DNA of 64,000 nt from Hamadaea sp013361475 (GTDB lineage Bacteria; Actinomycetota; Actinomycetes; Mycobacteriales; Micromonosporaceae), in the NCBI RefSeq assembly GCF_040654195.1, contig NZ_JBFAHM010000005.1, positions 248,001 through 312,000 of the forward strand, read 5' to 3'. The notes beneath the pieces are model-generated. The model saw nothing but the letters and a program-made list of their open reading frames with translations, was not told where the DNA came from and did no database searches. Of this stretch, positions 45,939 to 54,098 are shown piece by piece. Both the position numbers and the translations under genes were made by a program. Position 1 is the stretch's first letter, and each line of letters starts with the position of its first letter.

Positions 45939-46211
45939 TCAGAAGAACAGCCCGCCGATGCCATCGTCGAGGAACCGGCCCATGCGGTCCACGAGAATCG
46001 CTGCCACCGGATGATCTGTACCCTCCATTAGGAGGTGCCGCAGGCGACGGAGATGCGGCAGTGCGTCTCCATTGGAGTGAGGCGATCCGGCCCGGAGCTC
46101 GGCGACAAGTGATTCCGCCTCGGTTTGAAATTGAGGGAGCAGGCCCAACATCGGCATGGCCTCAGCACACGCCTCAACCAGCGTATCCGCGGAGGGTGCA
46201 CCAGCTGTCAT
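45939..46211 (-). CDS. Small helical protein, second gene of DUF4262 pair
   Basis: 90 residues from ATG 46211, overlapping the DUF4262 stop by 4 bases (ATGA), the reason for choosing this start over the longer frame at 46283. Acidic/Leu-rich helices (TLVEACAEAMPMLGLLPQFQ, LRRLRHLLMEGTDHPVAAIL). No signal peptide or motif. Tight coupling suggests it works with the DUF4262 protein, for example as an antidote or partner. Function unknown. Confidence 0.55.
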   Translation of the reverse strand: MTAGAPSADTLVEACAEAMPMLGLLPQFQTEAESLVAELRAGSPHSNGDALPHLRRLRHLLMEGTDHPVAAILVDRMGRFLDDGIGGLFF

Positions 46212-46660
46212 GCCAGGACCGGCTGCACCTTCTGAAGATCCCAGCCAGGGTCCTGCGGAAACCGGCCTTCTTTGGAGGGCCATATGACCTGTAGCGCCCG
46301 AATCCGATGACGGTCATAGAGCACGGTTGCCAGCTTAAGATAGCGCCGCACGTTGGCTGTGCTGACCGAACCGATCAGGTAAGGCAAGGTGGCATCGCCG
46401 TTGGGGAGATCGTAGCGGGCGTCGACGTCGAGTTCTGATTCCAGGGACTGCCGAGCCAGCTTATTGAGGATTTGGCCCGCGACATTCGTCGGGAGGCCCA
46501 GAATGATCAACTCGGGAAGTCCAGCTTCGGTCAGACCTACGGTGTAGGAAAACGGAGGGTCCTGCAGATCTCCATGAACCATCTGGATGGCCCAGCCGTG
46601 TTCGGCTATGACCTGCCGCAGCTGAGCAGCGTATTGATCACGTTGCGCGCGGGAGACCAT
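46208..46660 (-). CDS. DUF4262-family protein
   Basis: 150 residues from ATG 46660 (MVSRAQRDQYAAQLRQVIAE); the longer frame crosses the 46691 hairpin and is rejected. GWAIQMVHGDLQDPPFSYTVGLTEAGLPELIILGLP is the DUF4262 signature, followed by LPYLIGSVSTANVRRYLKLA and ALQVIWPSKEGRFPQDPGWD. DUF4262 proteins are scattered on accessory islands; their activity is unknown. It is divergent from the 46864 gene across a 203-bp region containing a strong hairpin. Confidence 0.75.
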   Translation of the reverse strand: MVSRAQRDQYAAQLRQVIAEHGWAIQMVHGDLQDPPFSYTVGLTEAGLPELIILGLPTNVAGQILNKLARQSLESELDVDARYDLPNGDATLPYLIGSVSTANVRRYLKLATVLYDRHRIRALQVIWPSKEGRFPQDPGWDLQKVQPVLA

Positions 46661-46690
46661 CAATCCTCTTCCAGAGTGTCCGACCTCATA

Positions 46691-46719
46691 CCTGCGCCTC
46701 CGAGCTTTGGAGGCGCAGG
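46691..46719. promoter_or_regulatory. Perfect 11-bp inverted repeat in divergent promoter region
   Basis: Arms 46691-46701 (CCTGCGCCTCC) and 46709-46719, 7-base loop. It lies 31 bases upstream of the DUF4262 start and about 145 bases before the divergent gene at 46864. Its position before both starts argues against a terminator and for an operator or a 5'-leader hairpin. No regulator is identified. Confidence 0.45.
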
Positions 46720-46863
46720 CCAGACTACACCCGGGAGGTCTCGTTTCCTGCGGCAGGCCACCTGCCACCTAGGCCCGGTAAGCTGCCGCAAGGAGACTGC
46801 GCAGAGAATGCGCACCTCGGCGGAGCCAACTTGCTCACAACTCTGGGAAGTTAGGAGCCGAGG

Positions 46864-47163
46864 ATGAATCCCGAGGACCTCACACCCGCTCAACAGCGGG
46901 CACGCGAGGCATGGCTTCGCGACATCGCTGAGGCCGATGGCATAGATACCGCGATCGCCATGCGACACAAACGTCAGGTTCACCTCGAACGTGACGGCGT
47001 TAGCCTTCGATTGTTCTACGACGGTGACACCTTCGTTCGTGGCCACGTCTGGATTCGCGGAGGGCCCTCCGCGGGACGTTCATATCGGTCTGAGCGCGCG
47101 GCGCGTCAGGTGTTCGAGGCCGCAGTCCCCGATCCCCAACCTAGGCGTTCGTCACCTAGCTGA
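46864..47163 (+). CDS. Small unassigned protein
   Basis: 99 residues, ATG preceded by GGAG at about 8 bases. A helical N-terminus (PAQQRAREAWLRDIAEADGI) precedes beta-rich segments (HLERDGVSLRLFYDGDTFVR, GHVWIRGG) and a basic C-terminus. No motif or known family. It is convergent with the integrase gene and closed by the hairpin at 47185. Confidence 0.5.
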   Translation: MNPEDLTPAQQRAREAWLRDIAEADGIDTAIAMRHKRQVHLERDGVSLRLFYDGDTFVRGHVWIRGGPSAGRSYRSERAARQVFEAAVPDPQPRRSSPS

Positions 47164-47184
47164 CTGCCGCTTCGTCGGCCGTGG

Positions 47185-47220
47185 GGCTCGGGTGGAGAGC
47201 AGATGCTCCCCACCCGGGCC
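47185..47220. terminator. Bidirectional terminator hairpin before the integrase end
   Basis: Arms 47185-47200 and 47205-47220, 4-base loop (AGAT), 16 positions with one mismatch and one G-U pair. It sits between the convergent stops at 47163 and 47230, so it probably serves both transcripts. Confidence 0.7.
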
Positions 47221-47229
47221 TCGTTCGTG

Positions 47230-48693
47230 CTACGCGGCCTTGCCGAGCTGGGCACGCCGGCGTAGCGGGACGACGTTTGCTGTGGTTTCGGCGGCGGCGA
47301 GGTCGACTTCGGTGAAGACCTCGGTGTAGGTGTCGGCGGTGATCTGGATGGAGGAATGGCCGAGTTGCTTGGAGATGGTGGTGATGTCGACGCCGGCGGC
47401 GTGGGCGATGCTTGCGGCGCCGTGTCGCAGGTCGTGCAGCCGGATCGGGGGTAGTCCGGCGGCTTCTGCCAGTTTCTTGAACTTGGCGGTGATGGCGGCG
47501 GGATGAAGCGGTCGGCCTTCGGTGTCGGTGAAGACCATTCCGGTGTCGTGCCAGGCGAAGCCTCGCAGCCGGGCGAGTTCCTTCTGATGCTGTAGGTGTT
47601 CGTGGAGGACTTCGACGGTGAGGGTGTCGAGGGCGACTTCGCGGTCGCCGGCGTCGCTCTTGGGCTTCTTCTGGATGGGTTCCCAGCCGTGCTGGGCGAT
47701 CTGGTTGGTGACGGTGAGCTGGTGGTGGTCGAGGTTGAGGTCGGTGCGGCGTAGGCCGGCGGCTTCGCCACGGCGTAGGCCGCGCATGGCGATGAGGTGG
47801 TAGAGCGCGTACAGCGGGTCGTCGGCGATGTAGTCGAGGAACTGGGCGGTCTGTTCGACGGTCCAGATCATGACAGGGCTGGGGATCTCGCCTGTGCGCA
47901 GCCATTCGGCGACTCGGGCTTTGGTCCACACACGGGGCCGGGGTCGGTCGCCTTGGGGGAGTTTGAACCGCTGGGCGGCGTTGAAGGTGGCTAGTTCCTC
48001 GCTGACGGCGGCGGTGAGCGCGGCGCGCAGGGTGGCGCGGATGCGCTGGAACGTTGCGGGGCCGAGGGTACGGATGCCGCGGACGCTGGCGCGGATTTCG
48101 GGGTGGCGGCTGGCGCGGGCGTCGAGGATGTCGCTGTTTCGTTCGTCGAGGGCGTCGAACATTTTGCGGATGTGCCGGACTTTGAGGTCGCCGACCTTGA
48201 TGTGCCCGAGGTGCGGGATCAGGTAGTTGGTGATGTGCGTCTGGTATCCGCGGCGGGTGTTGTCGTCGACGTTGTGGCGGATGATCCATTCGGACAGGAA
48301 GTCGGCTATGGTCGGCCCGCCGGTGACTGATACCCCTGCTTGAAGGTTATGGGCGAGGTCGGCGGCGGTGGGTAGCGGTGTGCCACTGCGGCAGGCGAGC
48401 AGGAGGTAGACAACGTCTTCGCGGGCGTCGAAGTCGTTGCCCGCAAGCTCGAGCAGAGTTTTGGCCTGGTCGAGGTCGTTGCCGGCGTCGGTGGCGGTGG
48501 CGAAGCCGCCGCGGCGCAGGATCCGGCGGACGTCGCCGGGGGCGGGTGGCAATTCGAGCTGGTAGTGGTAGGTGCCGTGGTCGGTGCTCCACGCCCCGCC
48601 GCGACGCTTGAGCTTGGGGCACTTGGCGCCGAGCGCCTTTCCGGTCTGCTGGTCGCGGCAGCCGCAGCGCTTCTTGATGGCTCCCTGGCTCAC
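47230..48693 (-). CDS. int: Tyrosine recombinase (integrase)
   Basis: 487 residues. The N-terminus has a Cys-rich KKRCGCRDQQTGKALGAKCP block typical of actinomycete ICE integrases, then a SAM-like core-binding domain (TIADFLSEWIIRHNVDDNTR). The catalytic domain holds the first Arg in LIAMRGLRRGEAAGLRR, HDLRHGAA (His-x-x-Arg), LGHSSIQIT (second His) and the nucleophile Tyr in ITADTYTEVF. It catalyses site-specific integration and excision of the element to its right. It overlaps the excisionase stop by 4 bases. No attachment site or tRNA was recognised next to it. Confidence 0.93.
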   Translation of the reverse strand: MSQGAIKKRCGCRDQQTGKALGAKCPKLKRRGGAWSTDHGTYHYQLELPPAPGDVRRILRRGGFATATDAGNDLDQAKTLLELAGNDFDAREDVVYLLLACRSGTPLPTAADLAHNLQAGVSVTGGPTIADFLSEWIIRHNVDDNTRRGYQTHITNYLIPHLGHIKVGDLKVRHIRKMFDALDERNSDILDARASRHPEIRASVRGIRTLGPATFQRIRATLRAALTAAVSEELATFNAAQRFKLPQGDRPRPRVWTKARVAEWLRTGEIPSPVMIWTVEQTAQFLDYIADDPLYALYHLIAMRGLRRGEAAGLRRTDLNLDHHQLTVTNQIAQHGWEPIQKKPKSDAGDREVALDTLTVEVLHEHLQHQKELARLRGFAWHDTGMVFTDTEGRPLHPAAITAKFKKLAEAAGLPPIRLHDLRHGAASIAHAAGVDITTISKQLGHSSIQITADTYTEVFTEVDLAAAETTANVVPLRRRAQLGKAA

Positions 48694-48977
48694 GTCGAAT
48701 CCCTTCGATCGATGGTGATCGTTGCGGATGGATCGACGCTTGGGTTGATGTGATCATCAAGTCCGCTGGCCTCCAGGGGAATGTGGAGGTAGGCGAGCAG
48801 GTCGCTGATGCGGACGCGGTAGGTGCGCCCCACCCGGTGGATCGGGATAGGAAAGGTGCCGGTTCGGGCCTGCCGGTATGCGAGGTTGCGGCTGATGCCG
48901 AGGATCTGGCCGGCGGTGATCAGGTCGGTGATGACGCCTAGGGCGCGGATGCGTTCAGGTGTCCATGGTGTCGTCAC
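48690..48977 (-). CDS. xis: Excisionase-type helix-turn-helix protein
   Basis: 95 residues. VITDLITAGQILGISRNLAYRQARTG followed by FPIPIHRVGRTYRVRISDLLAYL is the MerR/AlpA-like winged helix of Xis/AlpA directionality factors. The gene overlaps int by 4 bases, the usual xis-int order in actinomycete integrative elements, and also overlaps the methyltransferase gene upstream. It probably bends DNA to favour excision. Confidence 0.85.
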   Translation of the reverse strand: MTTPWTPERIRALGVITDLITAGQILGISRNLAYRQARTGTFPIPIHRVGRTYRVRISDLLAYLHIPLEASGLDDHINPSVDPSATITIDRRDST

Positions 48978-50032
48978 GGTGATCTCCTTGAGGGGTTGGT
49001 GGGCGGGCGGCCCATGCGTTGCAGGGCCTGGTCATGGTGATCGGGGTGGATGTCGATGCCGATGTAGGTGCGGCCGAGTCGCAGGGCGGCCAGGCCGGTG
49101 GTGGAGGTGCCGGAGTAGGGGTCGCAGACGACGCCTGCGGGTGGGCAGCCGGCGGCGATGGCGCGAAGCGGCAGGTCGATGGGGAACGGGGCGACGTGGG
49201 CACCGTGGTAGGGGCGCGTAGGCAGCGTCCAGACGTCGCCGGGGTTGCGGCCGAGCCGGTGGGCGGCGGTGTGCCGGGATCCGGTGGGGCGCAAGTTCGT
49301 GCCCGCGGCGGCAGCGGGCAGGGATGGGTGGTCGTGTTTGCTGGCTTTGACGCCGTGGCGGGTGCGGCCTGCCGTGTCGGGCTGGTCTGCGGCGGTGGGC
49401 CTGACGGCCGTGGCGAAGGATTGGCCTGGAGACGGGCGGACGGCGTCGAGGTCGAACCAGTACCGCTGGTGTCGCGTGAGCAGGAACAGGTGCTCGTAGG
49501 TGGTGGTGAATCGGTCCTTGACCGACGACGGCATCGGGTTGGTTTTGGCCCAGATGATGGCGTTGCGCAGGATCCATCCGTGCTCCTGCAGCCGTAGCGC
49601 CGTCCGCCATGGCACGCCGAGCAGTTGCTTGCCGGCGGGTTTGCCGGTGCCGGGCAGCCGCCGCCGGCTGGAGGTGTAGGCGTCGGCGAGGTTGAGCCAG
49701 ACTGTTCCCGAGGGGGTCAGCACGCGGGCGATCTCGTCAAATGCGGTCTGCAGACGATCGAGGTAGGCGTCGAGGGTAGGTTCGAGGCCCTGCTGGGGGT
49801 CGCGCCAGATGGCGGTGCACCTACGGCACGCTGGTGGCGTGGTGTGTGGACACCGGGGGTCGCCGCCGTGCCAGGCGCCGGTGCCATAGTCCCGCAGCGC
49901 CCAGTACGGCGGTGAGGTGACTACGCAGTCGACGCTGGCCGTCGGCATCACGGACAAGACTTGCCGGGCGTCGCCGAGGTAGAGCGTCACCTTGTCGGAC
50001 TGGTGGTAGAGGTAGGATTCGGCACCGTTCAT
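48974..50032 (-). CDS. Site-specific DNA methyltransferase, N4-cytosine/N6-adenine type
   Basis: 352 residues from ATG 50032 (MNGAESYLYHQSDKVTLYLG); the longer frame upstream overlaps the phage-type Dcm and is low-complexity. The catalytic motif TSPPYW at 39-44 precedes the SAM-binding DPYSGTSTTGLAAL near the C-terminus, the beta-class order. SPPY(W) is more typical of N4-cytosine enzymes. Middle: GTVWLNLADAY, ILRNAIIWAKTNPMPSSVKD, RFTTTYEHLFLLTR. No partner nuclease is adjacent. It overlaps xis downstream, so it is part of the integrative element's first operon, perhaps for anti-restriction. Confidence 0.88.
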   Translation of the reverse strand: MNGAESYLYHQSDKVTLYLGDARQVLSVMPTASVDCVVTSPPYWALRDYGTGAWHGGDPRCPHTTPPACRRCTAIWRDPQQGLEPTLDAYLDRLQTAFDEIARVLTPSGTVWLNLADAYTSSRRRLPGTGKPAGKQLLGVPWRTALRLQEHGWILRNAIIWAKTNPMPSSVKDRFTTTYEHLFLLTRHQRYWFDLDAVRPSPGQSFATAVRPTAADQPDTAGRTRHGVKASKHDHPSLPAAAAGTNLRPTGSRHTAAHRLGRNPGDVWTLPTRPYHGAHVAPFPIDLPLRAIAAGCPPAGVVCDPYSGTSTTGLAALRLGRTYIGIDIHPDHHDQALQRMGRPPTNPSRRSP

Positions 50033-51370
50033 GGCCGGTCCTGCCAGCGATGTGGGCACAGCAGCAGTCGCAGTGCCATGGCGGCTTGGTGCGGCACGAC
50101 GCCGTTGCCGAGCACCCGCAGCGCGGCGGTTCGGGCAAGGCCAATGTGGGGGTCGGTGACCCAGCCTTCGGGCAGGCCCATCAGCCATTCCACGAGCGCT
50201 GGCGCGAGCACCGGGGTGCCGGTGCTGCCGCGTTGGGTCGCGGCGGGTGCGGGCCGGCCAAGAACCGCCTCCCAGCGGGCGATCGCGGCACTGTACCTGC
50301 CCCAGCCCGCACTGTTGGTCGCCTGGTTGGCAAGGGCGCGGCCTGGGCTGGTGGCTGTGGTGAGGAGCCGGTTGATCGAGTCCAGGCCGGGGCGCAGGGT
50401 GGCTCCCGGTGATCGGGTCTTGTTGCTGCCGTGCCTTGCGGCCGTCGGTGTGGGCAGGAGCTGGATCGCGGCGGACGGCAGGGTGAGGTCTCCAGCGGAG
50501 CCGCGTTGCCCTGGGGATCCTTTCGTGCCGTCGGTCGCTCGCGGGGTAGGCAGGAGACTCTGCTGTGCGAGGGGGAGGACGACTTGGGACAGTGGCGGCC
50601 GGAACCCGGGGCCGGCGGCGCGGCCGGGGCTGCCGGTGTCGCTGGCCCGCGGTGTGGGCAACAGCGGTTGGCCGCGTGGGGCCGGCGGGTTCAGACCCGG
50701 GTCTTCTGCAGGGGTGGTCGGGTGGTCGTCGGGCGGTGCGGCGGCTGGGGGTTGGGTCAGGCCGGGTGTGTCGCGGATCAGGTTGGGCAGGCTGGCGGTC
50801 TGGTGTCCGGCGCCTTTGCCGTCACGGGCGCACGGGGTCGGCAGGAGCCCGCCAGGTTGCTCACTGGCGGTGGGCCAGCAGGAACATTCGGTCGCGGCGG
50901 TGGGGGGCGCCGATGTCGGATGCGCGTAGGCAAAGCCAGCGTGTGTCGTACCCGACCTGGGCCAGGTCACCGACGACGGTGTCGAGGCCGCGGGTCCGGA
51001 GGGCGGCCACGTTCTCCACGAACGCGATCGCCGGATGTAGCGTGCGAATGGCTTGGGCGACGGTGGTCCACAAGCTGGATCGGCTGCCGGTGATGCCGGC
51101 TCGGCGGCCGGCGTTGGAGATGTCCTGGCATGGAAATCCTGCGGTGAGGACGTCGACAGGGGGGACGGTCGTCCAGTCAATGGTGGTGATGTCGCCGAGG
51201 TTGGGCAGGTTGGGGTAGCGGGCGGCCAGGACGCGGCTGGCGGCGGGGTCATTGTCTGCGTACCAGACGAGGTGGGCACCGAGGACGGCTTCGACAGCGA
51301 GGTCGAGGCCGCCGTATCCGGTGCAGAGGCTGCCGATTGTGAGCTGCGCGGGCTGGGTCGTGGCACTCAC
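50029..51370 (-). pseudogene. Phage-type DNA cytosine methyltransferase with a frameshift
   Basis: From GTG 51370 one frame reads IGSLCTGYGGLDLAVEAVLG, the catalytic GFPCQDISNAGRRAGI, FVENVAALRTRG and IGAPHRRDRMFLLAHRQ-stop (stop near 50861). The other frame then carries on at once with EQPGGLLPTPCARDGKG, repeats of LLPTPRA-x-D, and the conserved end WGRYSAAIARWEAVLGRPAP, PALVEWLMGLPEGWV, RVLGNGVVPHQAAMALRLLL. Phage Dcm proteins have both halves in one chain with such LLPTP repeats between them. A one-base change near 50870 therefore splits the gene. A sequencing error or a functional truncated product cannot be excluded. Confidence 0.72.
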
Positions 51371-51470
51371 GCCACCCGCCGGGCATCGGTGGTGAGGCCG
51401 TTGTGATGGGCCGGGAGTGGACTCGCTATTGGGGCGTCCCCGTGCGAGGCGGTTGGGTGTTGTGTGGCAG

Positions 51471-52373
51471 TCATGGGCGGCCCCGGCGCGTTCCGGCTGG
51501 CGTCGCCGACGGCATTTGAGCGTTATGTGGCTTTTGGAGGATGAGGACGTCTTCGTGCACCAGGAGCTGCATGGGGACGCCTGCTGCCCGTGCCTTCCGG
51601 ACGAGGTGGGTTTGGAAGAAGCTGGCCCGGCTGATGAGCCGGCCGTCGCGGAGGGCCGCGAGCAGGGCGACGCATCGTTCGACCGGTTGTAGGCCGACGT
51701 CAACACCGGCCTGCACGACCTGGGACGGCAGATCGATGAGCGTGCCGTTGCGGCGGAACGGGCGGGCGGTGACCGCGACGATCCCTCCGGGCCGCAGCGC
51801 TGTGACGCATTCGGCCAGGATCTGCGTGAATCCGTCGACGAGGTCACGGCCGGCGTGGGCGAGGTTAACCCGGTCGTGCGGATCGCCATAGGCGTGGTGG
51901 GTTTTGGCGATCCCGTGGCCGTGCTCGGGCTTGACTTGCCCATGTGTGGCGGGACCGTACGGCGGCGAGGTAACCACCAGTGCCACCCGGCCGAACATGT
52001 CGGCAGGCAGCAGCTGGGTGAGCCGGGTTGCGTCTGCGGTGTGGACGGTGGCGGTTCCGGTGGCGCCTTGGTCGGCGGCGTGGCGGATGTTGCGGATGGC
52101 CAGGCTGGCCCAGGCGGTTTCATATTCGACGCCGATGGCGTCCCGGTCGAGATGGATGGCTTCGACGAGGGTGGTGCCGATGCCGCACATGGGGTCGAGG
52201 ACCAGGTCGCCGGGCTGGGTGTAAGTGGTGATGGCGTGCGCGGCGATGGCGGGCAGCATCCGTGCCGGGTGGCGGACAGAGTCGGGCAGATAGCGTCCGT
52301 GGCGTTGCCAGCGGGAGGTCTTCTGCGCGGTGAGCCACACCGACAGGGGCAGCTGTGGTACCGGGCTGGTCAT
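51471..52373 (-). CDS. DNA methyltransferase, alpha/gamma-like motif order
   Basis: 300 residues. SAM-binding LVLDPMCGIGTTLVEAIHLD (about 56-75) comes before the catalytic VVTSPPYG (about 133-140), the reverse order of the neighbour at 48974. Further segments: PGGIVAVTARPFRRNGTLID and LLVHEDVLILQKP. The N-terminus (VWLTAQKTSRWQRHGRYLPD) is common in actinophage or ICE methylases. It overlaps the next gene upstream by 4 bases. The specificity is unknown, with no REase beside it. Confidence 0.85.
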   Translation of the reverse strand: MTSPVPQLPLSVWLTAQKTSRWQRHGRYLPDSVRHPARMLPAIAAHAITTYTQPGDLVLDPMCGIGTTLVEAIHLDRDAIGVEYETAWASLAIRNIRHAADQGATGTATVHTADATRLTQLLPADMFGRVALVVTSPPYGPATHGQVKPEHGHGIAKTHHAYGDPHDRVNLAHAGRDLVDGFTQILAECVTALRPGGIVAVTARPFRRNGTLIDLPSQVVQAGVDVGLQPVERCVALLAALRDGRLISRASFFQTHLVRKARAAGVPMQLLVHEDVLILQKPHNAQMPSATPAGTRRGRP

Positions 52374-53002
52374 GGCGCACCCCGATCCACATCGTCAGGA
52401 CGGGGGCGGGTGAACACCAGAACGTCCCGGTGGACGCGAGCGTGGCGGGCCGGAGGAACCGGGACGCTGTCGGTGGTCAGGCGGTCGCCGACGATGTCGG
52501 CGTCGATCGCGACCACGTGCTGCAGGTAACGCAGCCCGTGCCGGGCGGCAGCGCCGACGATGGTGCCGAGATTGACCGGGCCGGCCGTCAGGTCGGCGAG
52601 CACGGCCAGGCAGCCACCCGGACGCAGCAGCCACCGGACCCCGGCGATCACGTGCTCGACGGTGACGCGGTCGGGCACGGGTGGGATCGGGGGCCAGCGC
52701 AGCAGGACCAGTGCGGCGATGGGCTGCTCGACCGGTAGCAGGTGAATGAGGTCGTGGACGGTGGCGGGAAGGTGATGGCGGCCGTAGGCGGCTGCCGCGG
52801 CAGCGACCGACGGTTCGCCGATCATGTCGATGATCGGATCGCCGGGGTGGCTGTAGGCGGCGCACAGCCGGGCCGCGAGCGCCTCGGGAACGTGATGCGG
52901 CGGGGCCGCGGGATCGCGGGGTGTCCGCCACGTGGCCAGTGGCACGGGCGGATCACCGGCGGTGACGTCGAAGTCACCGCTGGGGGAATGCGGTGTGGTC
53001 AT
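52370..53002 (-). CDS. Degenerate methyltransferase-like protein
   Basis: 210 residues from ATG 53002 (MTTPHSPSGDFDVTAGDPPV). LAARLCAAYSHPGDPIIDMIGEPSVAAAAA occupies the place of the SAM-binding motif but lacks the G-x-G, and PPIPP replaces a catalytic SPPY. LRPGGCLAVLADLT and VHRDVLVFTRP keep the methyltransferase fold pattern. It is the first gene of the leftward methylase series and overlaps the 51471 gene, so it may be a non-catalytic subunit or a decayed duplicate. Divergent from the gene at 53319 across a 316-bp region with a palindrome. Confidence 0.6.
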   Translation of the reverse strand: MTTPHSPSGDFDVTAGDPPVPLATWRTPRDPAAPPHHVPEALAARLCAAYSHPGDPIIDMIGEPSVAAAAAAYGRHHLPATVHDLIHLLPVEQPIAALVLLRWPPIPPVPDRVTVEHVIAGVRWLLRPGGCLAVLADLTAGPVNLGTIVGAAARHGLRYLQHVVAIDADIVGDRLTTDSVPVPPARHARVHRDVLVFTRPRPDDVDRGAP

Positions 53003-53142
53003 ACGTGGGGTGGCCCTCGCGGGCTGGATCTGAGCGCGCTGACGTTCCCTAAAGGCGTCCCTGTCAGCGCCACCGAACGGCCTGTCAGGCTGACAACGGA
53101 GCCGTCGAGATCGCTGAGGCCAGCTGAGAACCGTGTCCTTTC

Positions 53143-53155
53143 GCAGGTGACCTGC
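53143..53155. promoter_or_regulatory. Nested palindrome in divergent promoter region
   Basis: GCAGGT-G-ACCTGC is a perfect 6+1+6 palindrome at 53143-53155. It is enclosed by a wider inverted repeat, TGAGAAC (53125-53131) and GTTCTCA (53159-53165). It lies between the divergent starts at 53002 and 53319, where a switch between methylase operon and downstream gene would be controlled. Operator function is inferred; no regulator is assigned. The rest of 53003-53318 shows no gene. Confidence 0.45.
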
Positions 53156-53318
53156 GCCGTTCTCAAATTTGCCGCCCCAACCACCGGGCTTCTTAGGCCT
53201 GCACCGGTATGGATCTACTGCCAGCACCCTCTAAGCCTGATCGACTCTTGCGCTAAAGACAGGCAGGTGGTTCTATGGTCTTTATTTCGAACGGCCATTA
53301 ACCAGAAGGGGTTCTAGA

Positions 53319-53852
53319 TTGCTGCGTATCAAGCTGGGTCAGCGCACGTACGTTGGGGACGTGCAGGGTTCGCACTCATTCCTGCCGCGTCAGCACGCCG
53401 GATGGGATCCGACTATGACTGAGAAGGAGGTCTACGACGCCGCCCGCGGTTGGTGGCGGCTCAACCAGCGCGCCGAGCAGGAACGCTACGCCGTCGTCGT
53501 AGCGGGCGGTTTGACCGTGATGGCTATCCGAATCACGGAATGGCAGCACGAGGCTGACCGGCGAGCGTTCAAGGGCGACATCCTTCGGCCCGGCGATCCC
53601 GTTCATGACAAGTTCGTCGGCAACCCGGACCCGGCTGAGTCCACCAGCCGGTTTCCGGTGCTTTACCTGGCCGACCCGGTCGACGAGGCCACCTGCCGCT
53701 GCGGCTGCGGCGAGACTGTCGTTCGTGGCGAATGGATGCAGGGCCACGACCAGCGGGCGATCCATGACCGCATCCGCGCCGACTTCGGTGGGTCGGTTAG
53801 CAAGTTCATCGACTGGTACGACACCAACGGCCCTTTCGCGGCCGACGAATAA
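53319..53852 (+). CDS. Unassigned protein with Cys-rich HNH-like C-terminal segment
   Basis: 177 residues from TTG 53319, preceded by AGAAGGGG at 8 bases; an internal ATG at 53415 is an alternative. N-terminal two thirds: alpha/beta with DAARGWWRLNQRAEQERYAVVVAGG and RAFKGDILRPGDPVHDKFVG. C-terminal part: ATCRCGCGETVVRGEWMQGHDQRAIHDRI, where the Cys triad and the GHDQ-x-x-H resemble a small zinc ribbon found beside HNH-type domains. No catalytic assignment is made. Terminated by the hairpin at 53859. Confidence 0.55.
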   Translation: MLRIKLGQRTYVGDVQGSHSFLPRQHAGWDPTMTEKEVYDAARGWWRLNQRAEQERYAVVVAGGLTVMAIRITEWQHEADRRAFKGDILRPGDPVHDKFVGNPDPAESTSRFPVLYLADPVDEATCRCGCGETVVRGEWMQGHDQRAIHDRIRADFGGSVSKFIDWYDTNGPFAADE

Positions 53853-53858
53853 CCGATG

Positions 53859-53882
53859 GGCCCGGCCGCGGCAGGCCGGGCC
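53859..53882 (+). terminator. GC-rich hairpin with short T-rich tail
   Basis: Arms 53859-53867 (GGCCCGGCC) and 53874-53882, loop of 6 bases, followed by TCTTCT. It starts 7 bases after the stop at 53852. The sequence from here to 54098 has no supported gene. Confidence 0.7.
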
Positions 53883-54098
53883 TCTTCTCCGTCCCGGTGT
53901 TGTGAAGCGATCAACCCCTACTTAGATCGCGCGATCGGCGAGCGGTCGGCGGCATACTGCGCGCGGGCCAATGTCGGCGAGGTTTCTCCTTCGACGCAGT
54001 TCGCTAGGCGCCGTGACGTGGCCACGCCAAGGTGATGTCGGCGGCGCCGACCGGCCGCGCCAATGTCCACTCGACTCATGAGCGGTTAGGAGCTGAGA

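Noticed and set aside
47100..47240. Possible attachment site or tRNA 3' end beside the integrase
   Set aside because: No cloverleaf or repeated core sequence was recognised; the inverted repeat here is better read as a terminator.
47156..48289. 377-codon frame overlapping the integrase in another minus frame
   Set aside because: Arg/Pro/His-only composition; the integrase frame has all catalytic residues.
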